NCBI GenBank assembly: GCA_017506865.1 | Contig: JAFCMP010000401.1 | Coordinates: forward strand, 372,001-436,000 | Direction: 5' to 3' | DNA length: 64,000 bases | Origin: Tribonema minus | Taxonomy: Eukaryota > Sar > Xanthophyceae > Tribonematales > Tribonemataceae | In this document: one piece after another, positions 40,701 to 50,141 of the stretch | Position numbering within the stretch: the stretch's first letter is position 1 | How the letters are laid out: every line of letters begins with the position of its first letter | Notes under the pieces: generated by a model | The model's database searches: none | The model's input: only the letters and a program-made list of their open reading frames with translations | Told to the model about the DNA's origin: nothing | Program-made: the position numbers and the translations under genes

Positions 40701-40925
40701 GTAAGCAGCATTTACAAAGTCTCGCTAAATGCACCTCAATCTAGATCTGCTCCCCAAAGAGCGGTGCATGAAACCACGGGACCCACACAACCAACACGAG
40801 CCTGCTCAGGCAGGTGGGCTGCAAGCATGCACGTGCACCTGGTCGGCGGACAGCTGATCCGCTTCCCCCGCTGCCGCTGCTGCTGCAGTGCCCGCCACCA
40901 CGGCCATGAGCCTGGCCACACGCAT
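37707..40925 (-). CDS. Septin-family GTPase 1 with signal peptide, five exons
   Basis: Exons on the minus strand: 40925-40839, 40357-39971, 39369-39244, 38715-38438, 38109-37707; all introns are GT-AG and phases agree, giving about 426 residues. Exon 1 is a signal-peptide-like start (MRVARLMAVVAGTAAAAAAG). The GTPase motifs are GESGLGKTT (P-loop, G1), DTPGYGD (G3) and AKSDTM (G4). Septin-specific features follow: YFISPHRYRGIDVAYVEAL, the Trp box REYAWG, and NPMHSDTLALRIMLF. Septins assemble into cytosolic filaments at membranes and division sites, so an apparent signal peptide is unexpected. The C-terminus (about 25 residues after EVQWDCDF) has no membrane segment, unlike the partner. Divergent from septin 2. 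Confidence 0.85.
39370..39696 (-). repeat. Conserved intron tract, septin 1 copy
   Basis: The last roughly 327 bases of intron 2 are about 90 percent identical by eye to 42117-42435 in inverted orientation. The tract begins near TTTGTGCTAGG and runs up to the acceptor GTTGCTGGTGCAG. Confidence 0.85.
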
Positions 40926-41308
40926 GCTGACGCCCGCAGTGCCCTCACAATCGCCGCTTTGGGCAGCGCCTACCAAGTAGTGAGGCCTGACGTTCGCGGT
41001 GGCCTCCGCCCCAGCCCCTTGGAGGCAAGATGGCAAGCACCCCTCGGGGATCTGCTAGCTGCGTGAGTGCTGCCACGCCCAACTGCCGCGAGTAGCTTCG
41101 CGCCAGCAGCTGCGCCTGCCGGTGGGGCAATAATGGAGGCTTCCGCGCGAGCTCTCGCCTCTTTTCGAACTGGCGACTTGCGAAACTGCCACTTTTTTAC
41201 GGTTACGTTTCGTTCGGCGCGAGCAGGCGCGAGAAGCAACAACTCGTGGGAAGCTTTCACACTTCGAAGTTGCCGCATCGGCGGAGGGGGGCCTGCTGCT
41301 GCGACACT
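40926..41308. promoter_or_regulatory. Bidirectional promoter region of the septin pair
   Basis: 383 bases separate the two start codons. GC-rich, with no TATA box seen. Both septins must be transcribed from within or near this stretch unless untranslated exons extend elsewhere. Confidence 0.6.
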
Positions 41309-43545
41309 ATGGTGTGTGCCGCTGTGAGACGATGCGCGGTGGCTGTCACGGTATTCCTGGTTGTCGGCCAGCGTGCGGCTGCGGCGGCAGACGACGGCTT
41401 GTCTGCTGAGAAAATGCAAGCGGCCGCAGCAGCGCTGTGGGCGACTGGCGCGACGCCAACGCCAAAGCAGGTGGGCACCTACCTGGTGCACATGCGGGAC
41501 CCGAAGTACCGCTTCGACCGAATGCGAGAGATGTCCAACAGCAAGGGCAATTGCGGCATTCACCAGGCCAGCGGCAAGGTCGTGAACTACAGGATCATGC
41601 TGGCGGGCGAGTCCGGGCTTGGCAAGACCACTATGATGAACAATCTGTTCTCCAGTTACACAGATAAGCCTGTGGGTAACAAGGGCAAGCAGTTCGACAA
41701 GACGCGGCTAGAGGACTTCATGAAGCCGGAGCTGCGTGTGAAGCTTCAAGAGTCTTTCCAGGTGGTATTTCCTGGCCCTCAGTGCACGCAGAGCACCGTC
41801 AACTTCTTCCTCCAGGTACGGACACTGCCCTGGCAGCAGTTCACGAGACGTGGCCTGCCCCGCCAAAGGAGAACTTTGACGGCTCCAGCATCGTGTGGGC
41901 ACCTTCAGAGTTCATAAATTACTGGCACGCTAGTGTGCTTGTGTGTGTGTGCGTGTGAATCCAGGCTGCCGAATTTCCAGCTATCTGCACAGAACGCTGC
42001 CCAACGTGCTGTTTGAGAAGCAAGCTGCCTGGGGCGAGCCCATTCAATGGTCCCGCCCTCTACTGCCCTCTCCCCTGTTCCATGGGTGGGTGCATTTGTG
42101 TGTGACGCGCCCGCGTCTGCAGCTGTAGATTGTGCTAGGAGTAGCCTGGCTAACCGCTTTATTCAGCAGCAGTAATCTGCACTTGCAATAGCACATGTCA
42201 GTCTAGGACGTGACGATCATCCTGCGGGCACTTCAAGTTGGTGGATCGCTGGCTCACCCGTGCGCTTGTGTTTGTGTGTGGCTTGCGGGTCATTCGCACA
42301 GAACGCTGTTCAAGGCGATGTTCAGGAAGCAAGCAGTTTGGGTCGAGCCCGTTCACTGACCACGCCGGCTGCCGCCGTGTGCGAGTGTTGTGTGTACTTG
42401 ACAAGCCTGCGTTTGCGTGTCCGTTGCTGGTGCAGGACACTCCCGGCTACGGTGACGATGTCAACGTTATGAACAGCATCAACATGGTGGCCGACCATGC
42501 GAAGGACCAGCACATACTGTGGAACAAGCACGTCAAGGCGACAACTTCAATTGGTCTGATGCCGGACATCCAGCAAGACACACGCTTCGACATCTGCCTC
42601 TACTTCATCTCCCCCCACCGCTATCGCGGCATAGACGTGGCGTATGTAGCGGCACTAGCCAAGTACGTCAACGTGGTGCCCATCATTGCCAAGAGTGACA
42701 CCATGTCCGTACAAGAACTGAAAGACTTCAGACCAACTATCATCGACCCTACCTTGCACGGTGGCCCGCTGGACCCTCGTCAGTTGTCTGGCAGCCAGCT
42801 GACCGTTCAGGGCAGGCGGGCTCCACAATTCTTCAGGTATGTGCAGCGGGTTGTGTTTGCTTGCCCCCTTACAGTTTGGACCTTGCTGCACTGCGCCTCG
42901 AGCACCAGCAGCCGCGGCACCATTACGGCAGCCGTACTTGCTCACCAGCATGATGCCACGCGAGCTCGCAAGCGTTCACTGCAATCGCGCACACTCAGTT
43001 GCAGCAGCGCATCAATACATATGTCTCTACTGTTGGCTGGCTGGCTGGCACAGATTATGCGTGAGCACCATCTCTCACAATCAATGGTCTCTGTTTCGAC
43101 CTCGCCGTCACTGCTTGCACCACCCTGCAGCTTCCCCAGCGACCTATGGGACAAGTACGAAGCCGACTACGGCCTCAAGCGCCCAGCTGCAGGTGTTTTC
43201 GCCTGCGTTTCTTCCCCAATCGAAGACCAGGGGTCCTTCCTGCAGATGTTTGGCGTACCTGCGGCAGCGTGGCCTACCCGCCAGTACGCTTGGGGCACGG
43301 CGGCTGTGTTCAACCCAAGCCACTCAGACACGTTTGCGCTTCGCATCATGCTGTTCGAGAAGGGCTTCACGCACGTAGATGAGAGCACCGAGCGTCTGTA
43401 CAGGAACATAGTGCAAGATCTGCACGCCCGTACTGCCACTGGTGGGGGGTTCAGCGTGTGGCCCTGGATTGGAGCCTTCGCAGCCTTCTTAATATTGATG
43501 GGTCTGATAGGGGCGTGTACAGAGGGCGGCCAGAAGAGGGCATGA
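41309..43545 (+). CDS. Septin-family GTPase 2 with signal peptide and C-terminal membrane anchor, three exons
   Basis: Exons 41309-41815, 42436-42836 and 43131-43545, GT-AG, phases 0 and 2, giving 440 residues. Residues 1-26 (VRRCAVAVTVFLVVGQRAAA) are signal-peptide-like. GTPase motifs: GESGLGKTTMMNNLF (G1), DTPGYGD (G3), AKSDTM (G4). The septin unique element is intact: RQYAWGTAAVFNPSHSDTFA, then ESTERLYRNI. Residues about 412-430 (WPWIGAFAAFLILMGLIGAC) form a membrane segment with a short basic tail. Its two introns coincide with introns 2 and 4 of septin 1; the other two introns of septin 1 are absent here. Sequence identity with septin 1 is roughly 60-70 percent outside the conserved tract. 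C-terminal membrane segments are known in some protist septins. Confidence 0.88.
42117..42435 (+). repeat. Conserved intron tract, septin 2 copy
   Basis: Partner of 39370-39696. Occupies the 3' half of intron 1, up to the acceptor. Confidence 0.85.
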
Positions 43546-43579
43546 GTGGGCTACAGCATCAGAGGCGCAGCACAGTAGC

Positions 43580-43683
43580 GCCGTTCGTACAGATGTGGGA
43601 CTGGTGTGACTTGAAAACTTGGACTTGAATGGCGTTTCGTACAGTTGTGCGGATGGTTTGACTGAATAACTTGGACTTGAATA
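43580..43683 (+). repeat. Short direct repeat in the septin 2 3' region
   Basis: TTCGTACAG followed by a TGACTTGAA/TGACTGAATAACTTGGACTTGAAT-like stretch appears twice, about 60 bases apart. Confidence 0.5.
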
Positions 43684-43685
43684 AA
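43680..43685 (+). terminator. AATAAA polyadenylation signal of septin 2
   Basis: Canonical AATAAA about 135 bases after the stop at 43545. It suggests that this genome uses AATAAA and not the green-algal TGTAA. Confidence 0.45.
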
Positions 43686-44060
43686 CACATATGATGGTGA
43701 GTCACAGCATCTGCGGTGTCCTGCGGTGCTTTCCGATATGCTGCAACTTGGACATAGCGCCGTGCCGCAATCATAACACAGCATGTGGCTGTGGAATAGC
43801 ATCCACCTGCGCCGGTCGCCCTCAAGTATCTTGACCTGTTTGGGACCAGCGAAAGACCTCAGCAAACTGGGTCCTACGCCTTTCAGAGAACTGGTGTGAC
43901 CGCTTGGAATTGCGATCGTTCGCAGATCAATCGATAGCTGAAACTACTCTCCTAACGCACTTCACGATTGTCGCCATATCCCCGTACGTCTAAGTGTACA
44001 CAAACGTCATCAACCTGCTACGGCAGGCTGCTACGGCAGGGACTGGAATAATTCTGCTGT

Positions 44061-44324
44061 GTGTATGAGAAGCGGCTAAAAGGTAGAAATGCCGCAAAAT
44101 TGGCAACAATGTGTCCGATAACTGAAGAGGAGCGCAGGGCAGAACTCAAACGCGCAGTTCACACTTTTGCTCGCTACACGAGCGACCTCATAGCAGCTTT
44201 GGTCGTGCCTGTCAGTGAGTACCTGGTCGGAAACGCTGTAAATAATTGTATAGAAGGAACTAAAACAACAAAAGGTGGTGTAATCATAGGTCATGCCGCC
44301 ATCGAGGTCGAATATCGATCATAG
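44061..44324 (+). CDS. Small helical hypothetical protein (block C)
   Basis: Up to 87 residues, or 71 from the ATG at 44109. Contains ITEEERRAELKRAVHTFARY, a charged helix, then a short hydrophobic stretch (LIAALVVPVSEYLVG). No family is recognised. Its 3' end overlaps the convergent gene 44291-44848 by about 34 bases. Confidence 0.35.
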   Translation: MYEKRLKGRNAAKLATMCPITEEERRAELKRAVHTFARYTSDLIAALVVPVSEYLVGNAVNNCIEGTKTTKGGVIIGHAAIEVEYRS

Positions 44325-44848
44325 AAGTCTTCACAAAAGTCCTTTGATGTTGTGATGAACGCAACTCCCTCATCACTTGTAATCGCGGACAAGTCCATAT
44401 CTGCAAACACGGTCAGCACCGGGTCAGAATAATCGAGATAAGCATACTCAAACACATTTTTAAATGGTTCACACTTGTTGTGAAACATTGTTGCTATATC
44501 AAGTACAGTAGCAGCACTTTCTGCAGGCAGCATGCTGTGAACAAATTGCTTTGATGTGGTGACATCTTCCATTAATGCCCCTTCAAATATGGCTTGACTC
44601 TGGACCTGATTGAATTCCTTTCGAAACTCTCCCCACAGTTCATCGCACCGGGTGAGTACAAACTTGTTCAGCTCAGAACCTGGAAGAATTGCGGATGCAA
44701 ATACATCGTTCAAGGTGAACATGCATGTTTTTTGCGCCCTCGTGACAGTTCGTACTTGATCAACAAAAGCAGTATCACTGCCATTGCAGGACAGGCCGAA
44801 CCAAGAGTCTTGACCGATCATCGATAAGTAATGATGTGTAACTGACAT
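44291..44848 (-). CDS. Hypothetical protein, 185 residues (block C)
   Basis: The ATG at 44848 is preferred (AATAAAATG context); an upstream ATG at 44860 adds four residues. Globular, mixed composition (KSFVH-like helices, FEYAYLDYSDPVLTVFADMD), with no membrane segment and no known motif. Upstream at about 44895 lies CATATATATATG, a possible TATA-like element. Function unknown. Confidence 0.5.
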   Translation of the reverse strand: MSVTHHYLSMIGQDSWFGLSCNGSDTAFVDQVRTVTRAQKTCMFTLNDVFASAILPGSELNKFVLTRCDELWGEFRKEFNQVQSQAIFEGALMEDVTTSKQFVHSMLPAESAATVLDIATMFHNKCEPFKNVFEYAYLDYSDPVLTVFADMDLSAITSDEGVAFITTSKDFCEDFYDRYSTSMAA

Positions 44849-45153
44849 TTTATTCTGCACTGCAGCACTCGTTCACAAGCTTGTGCAAGTCATATATATA
44901 TGCACATCATGCTTTCTCACAAGTGCTGTGCACGGGGTCCAAGATGCAACCACTTGACCTCTCCTTTTATACTAAAAGGGGGTGAGTATCACGGGCGCCA
45001 TCTTTTTTATGGTGTTCAAACAAAAGCATGTTCGCCCTCATGCTAATCATTCCGCTCAAATTTGTGGAAGCGTGCGCAACGTAACGTACTCGGATCGCAA
45101 ACAGGCCGAGAGCCACTGTGAGCTTCTGACACTCTCTCACGGAGAGTTTTACC

Positions 45154-45390
45154 ATGTCGTCGAGCGATGAGCCTCCTGCCGAGCTCGCGGCGCTGGGTGG
45201 TGACTTGGACGCAATGAGGGCCGCCATCATCACCCGCAAGGACGATGCTAATCAGTGGGCTGAAGAGATGCGCTCGGACCCGCGAAGGAAGGACAAGTTT
45301 GCCGCTGAGCTGCGTAATGTGGTCGAGTACGCAAAGGGATTGCGGCTAGACACGTCAAGTCAAATCGTGAAGCAATGTCGGAGAAACTGA
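45154..45390 (+). CDS. Small acidic/basic helical protein (block C)
   Basis: 78 residues, intact: MSSSDEPPAELAALGGDLD start, then a charged helix (NQWAEEMRSDPRRKDKFAAE). Unknown family. The ATG follows a C-rich, A-rich leader (GAGAGTTTTACC). Confidence 0.4.
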   Translation: MSSSDEPPAELAALGGDLDAMRAAIITRKDDANQWAEEMRSDPRRKDKFAAELRNVVEYAKGLRLDTSSQIVKQCRRN

Positions 45391-45834
45391 GCGCGCGTCT
45401 CGCGGAGCGGTGCGGTGGGGATTTCTCGATGGAAGTCGCGTTGTCCTGCGCAGGAGAGCTAGCACTGAGAGATTAATCGAAATCTATTCTGTGAAAAGTA
45501 CTTTTAGTAGCACCGCATTCAAGATAGCTAACTTCAAATTTCTTTACCTGAGCATGCATGTTTGCTGTCAGCAGTACCATACCCTTTACGATATGGCCCT
45601 GTCTACACGATCGCCAGATGCACCTCTCCACCTCACGATAATTTCTCGCTGCCAGGACAGAGCCACTTCTCGCCACCTTCCGTTGCTTTGCGAGATATGA
45701 GACTGCACGCAGCTGCGGTCAGTGACATGATGCGCCCGTCATTAGTGTATGCATATTATGTCGGCACATCGACTGCCGCTTCCGGCATCTTGTTCTGACA
45801 CCGCACTAAATAATAGTCGGCGTCGCAATGGCAC
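45391..45834. other. No feature seen
   Basis: Spacer within block C with short frames only. Confidence 0.45.
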
Positions 45835-45965
45835 ATATTCAACCAGTAGTTGAGTGGTGACCATGGGAGGTTCAAGCCTCCCCTACATGGTTACTCACCC
45901 TAAAGGGTATGACTCTTAGATATTAGTACATTTGAAGTTTACTTCTTACTTCGATTGTGTTTTTT
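45835..45965. repeat. Single copy of the hairpin repeat in block C
   Basis: ATTCAACCAGTAGTTGAGTG, GGTTCAAGCCTCCCCTACAT and CACCCTAAAGGGTATGA match the satellite unit closely; the hairpin arms are intact. The copy is much less diverged than those at 3.1, 19.3 and 22.3 kb. Confidence 0.9.
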
Positions 45966-45985
45966 ATATGTAACAAAACCAAAGC

Positions 45986-46360
45986 ATGTACTCGTCTTAC
46001 TACACCGGAGTAGTTTATGGCTGGAGGGAGCCTGACAGTAGTCGTGTTATAGACCGAGCTTGGCTGGAGGCAGCTTACAATGACAAACTTGAAACGTATG
46101 CTGAAGACGTGGTACGCAACTACATTGGCAATGCAATCTATGGCAAGTCGGTGTCTTACGAAGCGACAGCAAATGGTCTCAAAGCTACTGAGTGCGATGA
46201 GAAGGCCGATATTGATGCAATATTCGAGCAGATCATGGTTCTGCTAGGAATGACTGATGAACGTGCAGAGTACAAGCTCGGTTTCCACATCGGCATCAGC
46301 GGTGACTTTCAATACTGTGAAGATTGCATCTATGTACCTGGCGATGCTGATACAGAATAG
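45986..46360 (+). CDS. Hypothetical protein, 124 residues (block C)
   Basis: Intact frame that begins right after the hairpin repeat. Acidic (ECDEKADIDAIFEQIMVLLG), with two Cys near the C-terminus (YCEDCIYVPG). No known domain. Confidence 0.45.
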   Translation: MYSSYYTGVVYGWREPDSSRVIDRAWLEAAYNDKLETYAEDVVRNYIGNAIYGKSVSYEATANGLKATECDEKADIDAIFEQIMVLLGMTDERAEYKLGFHIGISGDFQYCEDCIYVPGDADTE

Positions 46361-46394
46361 TTCTGTGGCCCCCACCTGCCGAGTTAATACCTCA

Positions 46395-46715
46395 TCATTT
46401 ACCTGCCAGTAAATTTACCGCTGAGCTGAATTTTTCTTCAAGAGCGTCTGGGTCAGACAGTGCGTAAATCACCCCTGCAGAATCAAATGTATATGTGCCG
46501 CTCGGATGAGCCTGGCGAAAGTCATACCATGCTGTCTTCGCCTCTGCAACTTTTGCCCCTGTCGTGCTGTTGTGGACAATGTGGTATTCCAGCAGGGCAG
46601 CAGTCCGCAGGTCGAGTATGTTAGTCAGCATGTCAGGGGTCAGTTCATGTGCAGGAGGCACAGGCAAGTGCAGCTGACATACTGCCATGAATACATTTAG
46701 AGTACTGTCTGTCAT
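46395..46715 (-). CDS. Hypothetical protein, 106 residues (block C)
   Basis: Intact frame convergent with the preceding gene (34-base gap). Mixed helix and strand, with TAWYDFRQAHPSGTYTFDSA near the centre. Unknown family. Confidence 0.45.
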   Translation of the reverse strand: MTDSTLNVFMAVCQLHLPVPPAHELTPDMLTNILDLRTAALLEYHIVHNSTTGAKVAEAKTAWYDFRQAHPSGTYTFDSAGVIYALSDPDALEEKFSSAVNLLAGK

Positions 46716-46752
46716 GCTTGAAGCAGTTGTATATGCATGTTTTTATTTAAGC

Positions 46753-48212
46753 CTAAGTTTCGTACCAACACACATTGTAGCTGACGCAATCAATGCTAGT
46801 TCCCACATCAGCTGCGTGTGCTGGTTTCACACAAAAGACAATGTATTTGCCGGGCGTGCACCATGCCTGATCGATCTCAACGTCAACGTGGCTGGAATCT
46901 GCAGCACCCACGAACACTGATGCATACACAATTCCACCGTATACAGGGTTCAGACCGCTGACGGTTGCGGACTTGATGCACGTCCAAAGTAGCACACGAA
47001 CGCAATCGAACGGGTATGTACTGATGCAGCTGGTTATCACGGAGCAGATCACATCAACGGAACTTCTAACGGTGACCACAACACGATAAACAGTGGCGAT
47101 CATCGTGTTGCGCATCCCGTCATCATGAATAAGAGGCGATCCGATCGCACCAATGGATGAGTCGCCCGCAGCTGATGTCATGACGTCTGTTCTCACGTAC
47201 AACTTTGAGTACCGTCCTCTCAAGCCAGCGGTTGCCGGAATCCCAGTGGCCACCGAACCTCCCACAACACTTACCCCCCTGATGATACAACTTCGGATCC
47301 AGTGGTCAAAATATTGAGGCTGGTGCAGTAGGGAATAGCCGTCTCGAAGCGTTCTGACGGGGTTGCTGGCCTCCAGGTGTGCAAGTTGACATACTCACAA
47401 CTTTTATTATTCAGTATAGCAAGTTCAATTTTCCCCGCTGACCACTGATTCGCTTTGAGCCTGAAGACATTCCAAGCCATGAAATTCAGGTCTCTGGTAA
47501 TGCATCGTCCAGAGTCTTCATTAAAGTCTGCCAATTGAATGCACGTAACAGTAGGGGCAAAACCTGCCTGCGTGATGGCAATTGAACCTGTCACCCCGGT
47601 GGTAGAAAAATCTATGCTGGGTGCATCAGTGAATGCGTCTGCTTCAACAGTGAACAATTCTACACTTCTACACTCTGTAGACGCTCTAATGTTCTGAGCC
47701 GCAATATTCGCACTGTACACGATGGAAGCCATGACTTGACCTATAGTCATACCCAGTGCTACTCCGACTACGGCTGTCCTTCCCGCTAAAGAAATGGAGA
47801 TGTAGCCACTCGATGTAGGTGCGCCTATGATCATGATCCTGGCATACTCACTAGATCCATCTTGCACAACTTTCATCATGAACGCCAGGTCGCTGAAACC
47901 GAAGAATACTCCACGGGCAGTAGTACCGAGGCCTACAAATGTATCTCTGCCGACGACGGGGTCGTCAAATTGTAGAGAATATTCAATGGTGTTGTACGTC
48001 CTGAAATCCAAATGAATCAGCATATCAGACTCAAACAGGGAATAGCTGTCTGGCGTTGTTGATGATCTGATACTCACAACGCGGTCTCCCCATGTAGCAC
48101 TGCCGCCGCGAGAACAAAATGGCTGACCAAACATGGCACTCATGCCTAGCTGCCATGTCAGAACGCAGGGAAGGGGGACGAGTGTTACTTTGTCATCAAG
48201 GCCTTCAGGCAT
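46753..48212 (-). pseudogene. Virion structural (fibre-like) protein, fossil copy 1
   Basis: Ser/Thr-rich, beta-rich sequence of the same family as 50142-52016. Shared elements include a CTPGKYIVFCVK-like ending (PGQWITVGAR in copy 3) and Ala/Val/Thr-rich strands. It is broken, with about one break. Head to head with copy 2 across a 66-base gap. Such proteins form tail or fibre appendages in phages and surface fibres or minor virion components in giant viruses. Confidence 0.6.
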
Positions 48213-48278
48213 GTTGTCAGGTTATGTGTTGTCACTTGTCACTAGCTTTTTATTACAAAACCAATCATCAACAGACAC

Positions 48279-50127
48279 ATGAGCGCCAGCTACACGTTTT
48301 CTAGGTCTTACAATGATCAAGCATTGCTCTTCAGCTATGTCAAGGCAAGCTTTCCCACTCTGCTCGCTCTGTATACGCTGGACTCAGCAAATATTAAGTT
48401 GACCTTCAGTGGCGCCCTTACCTCCCCTCAACAGACATCTGTCACAGCGCTTCTGTCTTTATACCCTGATCCCGTAACCACTGAAAACCATACAAATGCA
48501 TGCGTGTCCGTATTCAACACGACTTCAAAGCCACTGGTCGGCGGCGGTGTGTTCACCGGAAATTTTGAGGATTGCTCCCGGTATTCAACATTGAGAGTAT
48601 CCGTATTGTCTAATGTAGCAAGCACTGCAGCGGGTATTGTAGTGCAGTTCGGAGTGACATCTGCTCAAGCAGACTTGTCCAAATATTACACAGCGGCGGC
48701 ATCGGTGCCGATGAGTGTAGTGACCGGGGTTGAAGGCAGGTACTTTCGGGTGGTGTACACCAATGGCGCTGCCAGTCAGACAGCATTCTCGCTGACGACT
48801 CGATGGGCTGCATCAAATGAACTACCGATCGCTCAGCTAAGTGCTTCTCTTGCAGATCAGAGCGATACCGTAACGGTGAGGTCCGTCATGTCCGCTCGAA
48901 ATGACTACTCCACCTTCTCTCAACTCAGGCTGAACGAGGAGAGCAGGCTGCAAGTTAAGGCGCAAAAGAGATTTGAAAGGGATCAAAGTGTGTCCTCTAC
49001 TCCATCGATTCAGGTTTATTTTACTTACGGCATCAACTCCGACAACTGCAATATGACTTTGGTATCCAGAACCGTGACAGCGTCTAATGCGCGAGCTGTT
49101 GTGGCCTCTGGCTCTGCAATAAATACGTCCGCAATGCTGGCCACGGATAGGATATGCTTCTGCGCCCCCGGAAATACTGTTTTTGCCGTAGTGGGTGCTG
49201 CATTCAGCGCAGGAGTCGCCGGCAACACTCAGGTCATCGGAGCAGGGAACGTTTCCAACGGTCTCTTCTTTGGCTACAACGGAAACTGCTTTCGGCATTG
49301 CATACCGCTCCAACTCGGCCACAACATGGGTTGTGCAGAGCAGCTGGAATGGGGATAAGCTTGACGGGACCGGTGTATCAGGGACATTACTGAACCCCGT
49401 CTTTGGGAACACTTACGCGATCCAGTACGATGCTCTGGGATATGGGAGCGCTTCATTCCTGGTTTTCAATCCAAGCAGCAATGCTTCTAATCCAAAGATA
49501 TCCATGGATGAATTTGTGGTTGTTCACCGCCAGTTCTTCAACAACGCATCAGCATCTGTTGGCATCCTCAACCCTCAGTTCCCTCTGACCGCTATTTCTG
49601 CAAATACTACCAGCACGAGCGCCACAGCTATTGCTATCTCCAGCTTCTGCTGTTTTGCGGAAAGCGACATCAAGAACACGCTCGTCTACTCATTGGAGTA
49701 CACGAAGGCGCTGAACACTGTAAGATATGTTCCTGTTCTAGTAATCTATAAAAATCCGACCTTCAATGGTACAGTGTCCACAATTACAGTTCTTCTGCGG
49801 GAAATTGGGCACTGTATGGGTGGGACGGCAAGAGGAGATTCTCTTCTGGTGCTCAGAGATCCTGTCATGACGAATTTAGGGACACTGACAAGTGTTTCAG
49901 CATCATCATGTGTGTCATACAGTACTTCTGCCACTAGCACCGTATCGACAAATACAGGAGTCTCGCTATACAGCTCAACCATTTACTCAGCCCATGACAA
50001 ATACAATGTTGAATCCTTAGGGCTGTACATATCCCCTGGCTCGTACTTATGCTTCGCTGTGCGGACTTGCAGTGGCAATGCCGCAGCCACTCGCAACACA
50101 GTCTGCGTTACATGGTCAGAAATATGA
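48279..50127 (+). pseudogene. Virion structural (fibre-like) protein, fossil copy 2
   Basis: Same family. An N-terminal element FSGALTSPQQTSVTALL parallels FSAALTSPQQTTLTALI in copy 3; then FTGNFEDCSRYSTLRVSVLS, then GRYFRVVYTNGAASQTAFSL, then a later domain with NTYAIQYDALGYGSASFLV and VVVHRQFF. The C-terminus has ISPGSYLCFAVR. Looks broken (about one break). Convergent with copy 3 at a distance of 14 bases. Confidence 0.7.
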
Positions 50128-50141
50128 ATCAATTGGATTCA

